A stretch of 64,000 bases of DNA from DASZTV01 sp035550655 (GTDB taxonomy: Bacteria > Actinomycetota > Actinomycetes > JAFAQI01): positions 62,001 through 126,000 of the forward strand of contig DASZOU010000016.1 in assembly GCA_035550655.1 (NCBI GenBank), given 5' to 3'. The position numbers were made by a program, and so were the translations under genes. Position 1 is the stretch's first letter. Every line of letters starts with the position of its first letter. Positions 25,522-33,165 of the stretch are shown one piece after another. The notes beneath the pieces are model-generated. The model ran no database searches, was not told the DNA's origin, and saw only the letters and a list, made by a program, of their open reading frames with translations.

Positions 25522-27182
25522 CAGTGCAAGCCCTCCGCGAGCGGCCCGAGCGCGAGCGCGGGCAAGTAGGTCAAAGCCACGACGATGATTGCGACGCCGG
25601 TCACCATGGCGACGAACAGCGTGCGATGGGTCGGCAGCGTGCCCTCGGAGACCGGCACTTCCTGCTGCTTCGCGAGAGAGCCGGCGAGGCCCAGGACGAA
25701 GATCATCGGCAGGAAGCGCCCGAAGAGCATCGCGAACCCGAGTGCGGTGTTGTACCAGTTCGTGTTCACGCCGATTCCCGCGAATGCCGACCCGTTGTTG
25801 TTCGCCGCCGACGTGAAGGCGTAGAGGACCTCTGAGAGTCCGTGCGCGCCGTGGTTCCACATCGCGGCGCGTTCACCGGGTAAGGCCATGGCCAACGCCG
25901 TACCGGTCAGCACGACGAGCGGCGTCGTCAGGAAGTAGAGCGAGGCGAACTTCATCTCGCGCGCGCCGATCTTCTTCCGGATGTACTCCGGCGTTCGTCC
26001 GACCATCAGCCCCGCAACGAACACGGTGATCACGGCGAGGATCAACATGCCGTACAGACCCGATCCGGTGCCGCCAGGAGCGACCTCACCGAGCTGCATG
26101 TCGAGCAGCAACACCATGCCGCCGAGACTGGTGTAGGAGTCGTGGAAGGAGTCCACCGCTCCCGTCGAGGTCAGCGTGGTCGAGGAGGCGAAGGTCGCCG
26201 AGTCAGGTATGCCGAAGCGTTGCTCGACACCTTCGGTGGAGGCGCCGACCGACGTCGGGACCGTGCCGTGGTGGATTCCCTGGAAGGCGTTGTTGGCGAC
26301 AACACTGCCGAGGAACAGAACACCCATGACGGCGACGATGGCGTAGCCCTGCCGCTTGTCTCCGACCATCTTCCCGAAGGTTCGGGGCAGCGAGAAGCTG
26401 ATGAGCAGGAGCAGGTAGATCTCGAACAGGTTCGTCCAGGCCGTCGGGTTCTCGAACGGATGCGACGAGTTCGCGTTGTAGAAGCCGCCGCCGTTTGTGC
26501 CGAGCTCCTTGATCGCCTCCTGGCTCGCGACCGGGCCGCCGGTGATGCTCTGTGAGCCTCCTGCCAGCGTGTGTGCGGTCGTGATGTGGTGCCAGTTCTC
26601 GATCGCGCCGCCTCCGATGAGGATGAGCGCGGCCACTGCCGAGATCGGCAGCAGAATCCGCACGCAGGTACGGACCAGGTCCACCCAGAAGTTGCCGAGC
26701 TGATCGGTCTTCGAGCGCGCGAACCCGCGGACCAGCGCGATGGCGACCGCGATTCCCACCGCCGCCGAAACGAAGTTCTGCACCGAGAGCCCAACGGCCT
26801 GTGCGGTGTAGCCGAGCGCTGACTCGCCCGAGTAGGACTGCCAGTTGGTGTTGGTCGTGAAGCTGGTGGCCGTGTTGAATGCCTGACCCTGCTCCATGCC
26901 CTTGAGACCCTGACTGAACGGCAGGTGCCCCTGAAGTCGCAGGATCGCGTAGAGAACCAGCACGGACAGCGCCGAGAACGCCAGGACGCTGCGGAGGTAG
27001 GTGCCCCACTTCTGCTCGGCGTCCGGGTTCACCCCGGTGGCGCGGTAGATCCATCGCTCGACCCGCAGATGCCGGTCACCCATATAGACGCGCGCCATGT
27101 AGTCGCCGAGCGGCTTGTGGGACAGCACGAGCCCCGCGACCAGCACGACGATGAAAAGGACACCAGCGCCGTACGTTCCCAT
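25521..27182 (-). CDS. kdpA: KdpA, potassium-binding channel subunit
   Basis: A 553-aa membrane protein, nearly the same length as the E. coli subunit (557). Selectivity-filter loops are visible, such as SFTTNTNWQSYSGE and GTNGGGFYNANSSHPFENP, with NNNGSAFAG near the C-terminus. The start MGTYGAGVLF at 27182 overlaps the kdpF stop by one base; upstream in-frame residues belong to the kdpF region and are not coding. Confidence 0.97.
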   Translation of the reverse strand: MGTYGAGVLFIVVLVAGLVLSHKPLGDYMARVYMGDRHLRVERWIYRATGVNPDAEQKWGTYLRSVLAFSALSVLVLYAILRLQGHLPFSQGLKGMEQGQAFNTATSFTTNTNWQSYSGESALGYTAQAVGLSVQNFVSAAVGIAVAIALVRGFARSKTDQLGNFWVDLVRTCVRILLPISAVAALILIGGGAIENWHHITTAHTLAGGSQSITGGPVASQEAIKELGTNGGGFYNANSSHPFENPTAWTNLFEIYLLLLISFSLPRTFGKMVGDKRQGYAIVAVMGVLFLGSVVANNAFQGIHHGTVPTSVGASTEGVEQRFGIPDSATFASSTTLTSTGAVDSFHDSYTSLGGMVLLLDMQLGEVAPGGTGSGLYGMLILAVITVFVAGLMVGRTPEYIRKKIGAREMKFASLYFLTTPLVVLTGTALAMALPGERAAMWNHGAHGLSEVLYAFTSAANNNGSAFAGIGVNTNWYNTALGFAMLFGRFLPMIFVLGLAGSLAKQQEVPVSEGTLPTHRTLFVAMVTGVAIIVVALTYLPALALGPLAEGLH

Positions 27183-27271
27183 CAGAATCGCTCCGGGAAC
27201 AGCAGAGCGATGACAAGGAAGACAGCGGTGCCGATCGCGAGGATCAGCCCGATCAGGTTCTCTGCGGTCAC
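27182..27271 (-). CDS. kdpF: KdpF small subunit (29 aa)
   Basis: A 29-aa single-helix peptide starting MTAENLIGLILAIGTAVF from GTG and ending in a PERF tail typical of KdpF, which stabilises the KdpFABC complex. It overlaps kdpA by one base (TGATG) and the preceding small gene by 4 bases (GTGA). Confidence 0.9.
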   Translation of the reverse strand: MTAENLIGLILAIGTAVFLVIALLFPERF

Positions 27272-27351
27272 AGCTTTTCCGATCCACGCGCGATGAACGC
27301 CATCAGCACGAAGAAGCCGATGGTCAGCAGGATGAAGATGACGTCACGCAT
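27268..27351 (-). CDS. 27-aa single-helix membrane peptide upstream of kdpF
   Basis: A peptide starting MRDVIFILLTIGFFVLMAF, with a charged C-terminal tail. It has a very strong ribosome binding site (GGGAGG, 5 bases before the ATG) and a GTGA overlap with kdpF, so it is almost certainly translated. I know of no named family for it; I infer an accessory peptide of the Kdp pump or a translational leader for kdpF. Confidence 0.75.
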   Translation of the reverse strand: MRDVIFILLTIGFFVLMAFIARGSEKL

Positions 27352-27811
27352 GCCGTCCTCCCAGGGTTCGGTGAACTGGACCGGCCAGCTCGGACAGTTC
27401 GGTGTTCAAAGTGATGAGCTCGAGACGCCGCCGGCGCCGGATCTGCAGACCGCGAAGCGCGCCCACGGCGACGACGCTGCCAAGCAGGACGATCGCCGCA
27501 ACGACGTCCCGGTGACCGTGCCAGCGAAGCTCCCCGTGCTCGTCGGCGATGAAGCCGTTGAGCATCAGCCACGCCAGGCCTGCAGTGACGAGCGCTGCGC
27601 TCCACTCGAAGATCCAGCTCGAGAGTGCGGTGAGGCCCGCCATGACCGCCAAGGCGGCCGGCATCCGGATGTTCGCGCTCGACAGCACGACGGCCACCGT
27701 GAAGGTGGCCACAAACCCGACGGCAACTGCGAAGCTGGCCTGAATCCGCGGATCCCACGCGTCGCGTCCGACACTCCGGCGCCATTTGGCTACCCGGCGC
27801 ACGTTGTTCAC
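27344..27811 (-). CDS. Membrane protein at head of kdp operon, DUF4118-like
   Basis: A 155-aa protein with about four helices (residues 27-115) and a basic C-terminal tail. The helices (IRMPAALAVMAGLTALSSW, VTAGLAWLMLNGF) and the following polar segment resemble the DUF4118 sensor region that KdpD carries between its N-terminal and kinase parts. It overlaps the next small gene by 8 bases. GTG 27811 has GGAGG almost touching it; GTG 27802 is better spaced and may be the true start. A KdpD-partner or K+ sensor role is inference. Confidence 0.7.
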   Translation of the reverse strand: MNNVRRVAKWRRSVGRDAWDPRIQASFAVAVGFVATFTVAVVLSSANIRMPAALAVMAGLTALSSWIFEWSAALVTAGLAWLMLNGFIADEHGELRWHGHRDVVAAIVLLGSVVAVGALRGLQIRRRRRLELITLNTELSELAGPVHRTLGGRHA

Positions 27812-27881
27812 CCCTCCGAGTTGGCACGCGGTTGTGCCGACACCGAGTGAAGATCGCGCCGCACTCGCAGAGCAAGTTTCC

Positions 27882-27940
27882 TGACGGCGTCATGACGACT
27901 CCTGACGGAAATAAGGCGCCGTCCTGACGCCTTCCTGACG
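27882..27940. promoter_or_regulatory. Array of five TGACG direct repeats, kdp / KAS III intergenic region
   Basis: TGACG occurs at 27882, 27893, 27903, 27925 and 27936, i.e. at spacings of 11, 10, 22 and 11 bp, so every copy lies on the same face of the helix. Four of them are part of a longer TCCTGACG. This is the architecture of an OmpR-family response-regulator array. It lies 70-130 bp upstream of the kdp operon and about 170-230 bp upstream of the KAS III gene. KdpE and the MtrA-like regulator at 39600-40295 are candidates. Confidence 0.65.
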
Positions 27941-28098
27941 TCGGGGCGGAGGGGCCGCTTCAGGCCACCGTCCGTCAGTGCGAGCGGGCGGCGTAGAGGC
28001 GAAGGTCCCTGACCGCCAAGAACATCGCTCGTCCTCCGGCAGTCCCGAAGTCCGGACCTCGGCAGACGCCCCTCGCGGTGACCTTCGACTCTGGTCGC

Positions 28099-28114
28099 TG
28101 ACGCCCGCATGACG
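28099..28114 (+). promoter_or_regulatory. TGACG-N6-TGACG direct repeat at KAS III start
   Basis: Two TGACG copies begin exactly 11 bp apart and the second overlaps the annotated ATG of the KAS III gene. This suggests either that the gene starts further downstream or that a regulator blocks initiation. Same repeat as at 27882, 37642 and 40666. Confidence 0.5.
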
Positions 28115-29221
28115 ACCATTGAGGGTGTGGCAATCGCTACCGAACACTGGTTGACGACCGAGCCTGATCTGGCCGGAGCGCACCCCGCGCGGCTCGAAAG
28201 CATCGGCGTCCGGCTGCCCGCACGGCGCTTGTCGACCGACGAGCTGATGGCAAGCACCGCGCACGACACCCACATCGACCTCGAACGGCTGACGGGAATC
28301 CACGAGCGGCGCATCGTCGCCGACGGAGAGGACTCCCTCTCGCTCGCCGTGGGTGCGGCACGTGACTGCCTGAACCGCTCGCGTCACCGTGCCGGTGACC
28401 TCGACATGGTGATCAACGCGAGCATCAGCAAGTACGCGGGCGGCTACCGGCAGCGGCTCGAGCCGCCGCTGAGCCTCCTCGTCAAGCAGGCAATCGGCGC
28501 GGTCGACGCCGTGAGCTTCGACATCTCGAACGCTTGCGCCGGCATGCTCACCGGCGTCTTCCTGCTCAACGACTACATCCGGCGCGGAGAGATCGAGCGG
28601 GGAATGGTGGTGAGCGGCGAGGCGATCTCCCAGCTCGGCCGCAACGCCGCCCGCCAGGTACGCAGCATCATGAGCCGCCAGCTTGCTTCGCTCACCCTCG
28701 GCGACGCCGGCGCCGCCGTCATCGTCGAGCGCGACGGAACCGGATCGTCCGGAATCACCACCGCAGCCTTCACCACCCTGGCGAAGCACAGCCGGTTGTG
28801 CCTGGCTTACCCCAGCCGGGTCGGCCCGGGAGCCACGATGTACACCCGGGCGCGCACGATTCACAAGGTCGCGATCGACAACGTCCCGACGCTCCTGCGC
28901 GAAGCCCTTGACCGCGCCGGGCTCGACCTCGCCGACATCGACTACTTCATCCCACACCAGACCTCGTCTCGGGCGATCCGGACGGGTACCCGCGCGCTTC
29001 AGGACATTTTCCGGCAGCTGCCTGGTGAGGTCGTCGACAACGTCGAGCTGTTCGGCAACACCTCGTCGACCACGCACTTTGTCGCGCTGCATCGGTTGCT
29101 TCAAGAGGGCCGCATGCACGCCGGTGACCGGGTGCTCCTGCTCGCGTTGGCCTCCGGTCTCGAGATCGGCGTCGTGGTGTTCACCATCGACGACCAGATG
29201 GAGAAGTCATGGGTGTCGTAG
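28109..29221 (+). CDS. 3-oxoacyl-ACP synthase III family protein (FabH-like)
   Basis: A 370-aa thiolase-fold enzyme with the full KAS III catalytic triad: Cys143 in NACAGM, His near 282 in IPHQTSS, and Asn near 316 in GNTSST. It should condense an acyl thioester with malonyl-ACP or a second acyl-CoA. The ATG at 28109 overlaps a TGACG repeat; starts at 28127 (GTG region) or later are possible, since the fold begins around ARLESIGVRLP. It overlaps the second KAS-like gene by 13 bases, and WS/DGAT and patatin genes follow, suggesting synthesis or remodelling of storage or surface lipids. Confidence 0.87.
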   Translation: MTTIEGVAIATEHWLTTEPDLAGAHPARLESIGVRLPARRLSTDELMASTAHDTHIDLERLTGIHERRIVADGEDSLSLAVGAARDCLNRSRHRAGDLDMVINASISKYAGGYRQRLEPPLSLLVKQAIGAVDAVSFDISNACAGMLTGVFLLNDYIRRGEIERGMVVSGEAISQLGRNAARQVRSIMSRQLASLTLGDAGAAVIVERDGTGSSGITTAAFTTLAKHSRLCLAYPSRVGPGATMYTRARTIHKVAIDNVPTLLREALDRAGLDLADIDYFIPHQTSSRAIRTGTRALQDIFRQLPGEVVDNVELFGNTSSTTHFVALHRLLQEGRMHAGDRVLLLALASGLEIGVVVFTIDDQMEKSWVS

Positions 29222-30114
29222 TCGTCGGTACCGGCGTCGCGCGCCCGACGAGGTCGCCGTTGAGCCACGGAGCCCGGCGTCTTGCTGACGCCGCTGCGAG
29301 GCAGTGTCTGGTGAGTGCCGGATACCAGCCCGACTCGATCAACATGCTGGTCAACGTCGGCGTCTACCGGGAACGCGGCCTCGGCGAGCCGGCTCTCGCA
29401 GCACTTATTCAGCAAGATGTCGACGCGAACGCCGGTCGGATCAAGCGCGGTGAGCACGGCACCTTCTCCTTCGACGTCGACAACGGGGCATGTGGAGCAC
29501 TCACGGGACTCGACGTCGTACGCGGCTTCCTCACCTCACACGCCATCCATGTCGGGATGGTGGTCGGGAGCGACTCCGCGCCGGGTCCGCTGCACGTACG
29601 CGCGCTCCCCCGCCCCGAGTCCGGCGCTGCGATCCTGCTCGGTCGCGACGAGGGGGTTGTCGGCCTGTCCGCCGTCCGGCAGCGGACGTACCCCGAGTAC
29701 GCCGAGCTCCTCGAGGGCTACTGGGAATGGGTTGACGGCGCGGGCCGGTTCCCACGCCGGCCCGGTAACCGGCTGGTTGTGCTCGAGCGCCGCGGTTTCG
29801 TCGATCGAGCCGCCCAGTGCGCGGCCGAGGTCACCACGGACTATCTCGACGACTTCGGTGTCCCAACAGAATCGGTTGATCTGCTGGTCGCCACGCCGGG
29901 GCAGACCTTTGCCGACGAACTCGCCGACCTTCTGGGGATCGGCCGTGAGCGCACGCTGCACGTCGGCGAGCAGCTTGGGGCGATGCACACCGCTCAGCCG
30001 ATCGCCGCGATCGACCAGGCGCGTCGCACCGGCCGATGGGCTGCCGCCAGAACGATCCTGCTCGTGGCGGCCGGCTCGGGAATCACGGTGACAACGGCGC
30101 TGTACCGGCACTGA
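29209..30114 (+). CDS. KAS III-like protein with incomplete catalytic triad
   Basis: A 301-aa thiolase-fold protein related to ketoacyl synthase III. The Cys motif is kept (NGACGALTGL, near residue 96), but the PHQ position reads ATPGQTF and no GNTSS-like Asn loop is present; the corresponding region is EQLGAMHTAQP. It is also shorter than its neighbour. It may be a non-catalytic partner in a heterodimer with the preceding enzyme, or use a different reaction. The 13-base overlap means the two are made together. Confidence 0.75.
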   Translation: MGVVVVGTGVARPTRSPLSHGARRLADAAARQCLVSAGYQPDSINMLVNVGVYRERGLGEPALAALIQQDVDANAGRIKRGEHGTFSFDVDNGACGALTGLDVVRGFLTSHAIHVGMVVGSDSAPGPLHVRALPRPESGAAILLGRDEGVVGLSAVRQRTYPEYAELLEGYWEWVDGAGRFPRRPGNRLVVLERRGFVDRAAQCAAEVTTDYLDDFGVPTESVDLLVATPGQTFADELADLLGIGRERTLHVGEQLGAMHTAQPIAAIDQARRTGRWAAARTILLVAAGSGITVTTALYRH

Positions 30115-30125
30115 GGGAGCTCACG

Positions 30126-31517
30126 ATGGATGTCCTCAGCAGGCTTGATGCGGCGTTCCTGCAGGCCGAGGACGCCGACGAACACGTATCGATGGCCATC
30201 TCATCGGTCGGCATCTTCGACGGGGCTCCCCCGACCCACGACGAGCTGTGCCGATCGCTCGCCGCCAGGCTTCCGCTGATTCCGCGCTACTACCAGCGGC
30301 TGCGCCGCTACCCGCTCGACGTCGCGGCGCCGGTCTGGGTCAACGACCCGGACTTTGACATCGACTTCCACGTGCGGCGTACCGCTGTGGCAGCACCCGG
30401 TGGCGACGCCGAGCTCGACCAGCTCATCGGCCGGCTTATGGCGCAGCGGCTGGACCGCAACCGCCCACTTTGGGAGATGTGGGTCGTCGAAGGCATGTCG
30501 GGCGGGCGATGGGCGCTCGTGTCAAAGATCCACCACGCGATGGCGGACGGCGTAGGTGGCACGCAGCTGTACCACCTGCTGTTGTCGCTCACTCCCGACG
30601 TCAATGAGGCCGACTTCGCCACGCAAGGTTTCGTTCCTCCGCCACCGCAGGGCCGCCGGGAGCTCGCGGCGGACGCGCTACGCCGTACGGCGGTCACGCC
30701 GGTTCACCTCGCCGGTCGCATCGGCCACGCCTCCCGCCATCCGAAGCAGCTGCTGTTCCGGGCCGCGGCGACTGCCCAGGGTCTTGCGGGACTCGCGCAC
30801 GCCATCAAGCCGGCCACCGCTTCGACGTTGACGGGGCCGATCGAGCGACAGCGGCGCTACACCTCGGCGACGGTGTCACTCGACGACGTGAAGCGGATCC
30901 GCTCCCACTTCCCGGTCACCATCAACGACATCGCGGTCGCCGCCGTGACGGCCGGCTTCCGCGCGCTGCTTCTCGCCCGTCGCGAGGAGCCGACCGGTCA
31001 CAGCGTGCGGTCGTTGATACCGACGAACGTTCGGGTCGCGGGTACGGAGGGCGAACTCGCCAACCGCGTGTCGTGCCGCGTCGCGGACCTTCCGGTGCAG
31101 ATCGCCGACCCGGTCAGCCGGCTGCGATCCGTGCACCAGCACCTCACCGAGGCGAAGAACCTGCATGAGGCCGAGGCAGGAGAGGCGCTGGTCGAGCTCA
31201 CCGAGTACGAGCCGTCGCTGGCAGTGTCCGCGATGCTCCGGCTCGCCTTCCGGTTGCCGCAGCACAACATCGTCACGGTCACGACCAACGTCCCCGGTCC
31301 GCCAGTGCCGTTGTATCTGCTCGGCCGCAAGCTGACCCGACTCCTGCCGTTCGTCCCCATCGCCGACCGGGTTCGGGTCGGCGTCGCGATGCTGAGCTAC
31401 TGCGAAGAGCTCACCTTCGGGATCACCGGCGACTACGGCACCACCGCCGACATCAACGTGCTCCGCGACGCGATCTCGGCGGAGATCGCTGCTCTGCTGA
31501 AGGCCGCTGAGTCATGA
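30126..31517 (+). CDS. Wax ester synthase / diacylglycerol acyltransferase (WS/DGAT)
   Basis: A 463-aa acyltransferase that joins acyl-CoA to fatty alcohols or diacylglycerol, making storage lipid. The active-site HHAMADG is near residues 136-142, with NRPLWEMWVVEG before it and the C-terminal NVPGPPVPLYLLG. ATG 30126 has GGGAG 6-10 bases upstream, and the family N-terminus MDVLSRLDAAFL follows. It overlaps the patatin gene by 4 bases. Confidence 0.94.
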   Translation: MDVLSRLDAAFLQAEDADEHVSMAISSVGIFDGAPPTHDELCRSLAARLPLIPRYYQRLRRYPLDVAAPVWVNDPDFDIDFHVRRTAVAAPGGDAELDQLIGRLMAQRLDRNRPLWEMWVVEGMSGGRWALVSKIHHAMADGVGGTQLYHLLLSLTPDVNEADFATQGFVPPPPQGRRELAADALRRTAVTPVHLAGRIGHASRHPKQLLFRAAATAQGLAGLAHAIKPATASTLTGPIERQRRYTSATVSLDDVKRIRSHFPVTINDIAVAAVTAGFRALLLARREEPTGHSVRSLIPTNVRVAGTEGELANRVSCRVADLPVQIADPVSRLRSVHQHLTEAKNLHEAEAGEALVELTEYEPSLAVSAMLRLAFRLPQHNIVTVTTNVPGPPVPLYLLGRKLTRLLPFVPIADRVRVGVAMLSYCEELTFGITGDYGTTADINVLRDAISAEIAALLKAAES

Positions 31518-32290
31518 CCGAAACCGCCGAATCCGTTGCCGTCTCCGCCGTGTTCGGCGGTGGTGGGCACTTCGGCATCGCCTACGGGCTGGGCGTGGTG
31601 GACACGCTGGTCGGGGCCGGTCTCGACCTGAGCGAAGCGCCGCTGTTGGGAACGTCGGCCGGATCGTGGGTCTCCGCGTGCATCGCCACCGGCGTCACCA
31701 TCGACCAGCTCGCCGATCTTCCCGAGGTGCGCGTGCCCGACACCAGGCCGGGCCTGCTTCGGGATGTCGCCCGTGAGGTCTTCGCCGATCGGATGGCCCC
31801 GAGAGTCACCGTGAGCGCGGTTCGACTGCCTGCCATGCGTCGCGAGTTCCTCAGCGGCGCCGACTTCCCCCTCGCCGACCTGGTGGCCGCGTCCTCTGCC
31901 GTACCCGGGCTGTTCCGCCCGGCGCAGGTCGGCGCCAGCTCATATGTCGACGGTGGGGTGAGGTCGCTCGTTTCCGCCGATCACGCTGCACCCGCCCGCA
32001 ACCTGCTAGTGATCGCGCCGATCGCGGGCCCGATGTTCGGCCCGGCCGGCCGCACCATGGAGCTGATGCTGCGCCGAGAGCTCTCTCGTTGGGAGCGCCG
32101 CTCAGGAGGCACCGTGCACTTCGTGCGGCCGAACACCCAGATCGCACGGCTCGCCAGGACGCCGCGGCAGCTGTTCGACGTACAGCGCGCGGCAGCGGCA
32201 TACGAGCTCGCGCTTGCCCAGACCGCCAGCCTCATCAACGACCGACGTTGGTTCGAAGGGCTGACCGCATCGAGCTCGGACGCGGCCTAG
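31514..32290 (+). CDS. Patatin-like phospholipase / acyl hydrolase
   Basis: A 258-aa hydrolase with the patatin Ser-Asp dyad: oxyanion loop FGGGGHFGIA near residue 14, nucleophile in GTSAGS (about 46-51), and DGG near residue 145. It would release fatty acids from glycerolipids. Directly coupled to the WS/DGAT gene (ATGA overlap), so it may recycle or edit the lipid made by that enzyme. No signal peptide is seen, so it is probably cytoplasmic or lipid-droplet-associated. Confidence 0.9.
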   Translation: MTETAESVAVSAVFGGGGHFGIAYGLGVVDTLVGAGLDLSEAPLLGTSAGSWVSACIATGVTIDQLADLPEVRVPDTRPGLLRDVAREVFADRMAPRVTVSAVRLPAMRREFLSGADFPLADLVAASSAVPGLFRPAQVGASSYVDGGVRSLVSADHAAPARNLLVIAPIAGPMFGPAGRTMELMLRRELSRWERRSGGTVHFVRPNTQIARLARTPRQLFDVQRAAAAYELALAQTASLINDRRWFEGLTASSSDAA

Positions 32291-33093
32291 CCGCCCTCGC
32301 TGTGGTCCCGGGCGTGTTCCTCCAGCCCGAAGATCGTCTCCCGCAGCAACCGCAGCGTGCTGTTGAGCCGCTCAGAGAACTCGATGATGCGGCGCGTGAC
32401 CTCGGGTTGGCTGCTGAGAGCAGCGGCCGAGTCCAAGGCGAGCTCAGCACCAATGATCTCGCGAATGACAGTTTGTTGGAGATCGGTGGCGATGCGATCG
32501 CGGTCCTCGAGCAGGATCAAGGACCGGACCTGCTCCTCCAACCGAACGTTCTCGGCATGGGCGCGATCGATTCGGTCCCGCAGCCCGTGCGTGGCGAGCG
32601 CGATCATCGTGCCGAGGGACAGCCAGAACGCTATGCGCCGAGCGATAACCGCATCCGGCGCTACGACGGGGGTCACGGAGACGATCGCCTCCGCGGCGAC
32701 GATCGCCGCCACGACACAGAAGCTCTCCCACCGCCGGTGAAACAACGCCGTCCAGATCAACGGGCTGAGGATGACGATCCCCACGCCCGACGTGGCGCCG
32801 GTCGCAAGGATCAGGAACACCACCGACGCGGTGTAGGCAAGCGGAACCAGAACCGTCGCCCAGCCCGGCAGCCGTGACCACGGCAACAGGAACGCGAGGA
32901 TCACCGCCAGCAAGAGGGCACCGCTGACAACCGCCTTCCAGGCCGAGGCCGGGCCAGGCGGGAGCGCCATGCTGGCAGCCGCAATCACCGCCACGACGGC
33001 GAAGGGCGCCACTCGCGTGGTGAGGCCGCGGCGCCGGAAGGGCGAGGCGTCCGACCTGACCGTGTCAGTCGCGACGGCGGTACCTCCGATCAC
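32287..33093 (-). CDS. Membrane protein with degenerate HisKA_3-type domain, no ATPase
   Basis: A 268-aa protein: about six membrane helices (residues 28-170), a short coiled coil, then LEDRDRIATDLQQTVI, clearly the dimerisation/phospho-acceptor box of DosS/NarX-type kinases. The acceptor His of the usual RDLHD is Gln206 here, and the protein stops about 50 residues later with no HATPase domain. It therefore cannot autophosphorylate. It could be a sensor module that dimerises with a true kinase, or a decayed gene. It ends convergently with the patatin gene (4-base overlap). Confidence 0.75.
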   Translation of the reverse strand: MIGGTAVATDTVRSDASPFRRRGLTTRVAPFAVVAVIAAASMALPPGPASAWKAVVSGALLLAVILAFLLPWSRLPGWATVLVPLAYTASVVFLILATGATSGVGIVILSPLIWTALFHRRWESFCVVAAIVAAEAIVSVTPVVAPDAVIARRIAFWLSLGTMIALATHGLRDRIDRAHAENVRLEEQVRSLILLEDRDRIATDLQQTVIREIIGAELALDSAAALSSQPEVTRRIIEFSERLNSTLRLLRETIFGLEEHARDHSEGG

Positions 33094-33165
33094 TGCGACG
33101 ACCTCCGCACATGATCGTTCTGACGGCGCGGTCCGCTGTCAATCCAACAGCTGGGCCGACCGCGA

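Noticed and set aside
25522..25860. Upstream extension of kdpB
   Set aside because: It lies in the other frame of kdpA; the ATG at 25521 overlapping the kdpA stop matches family length.
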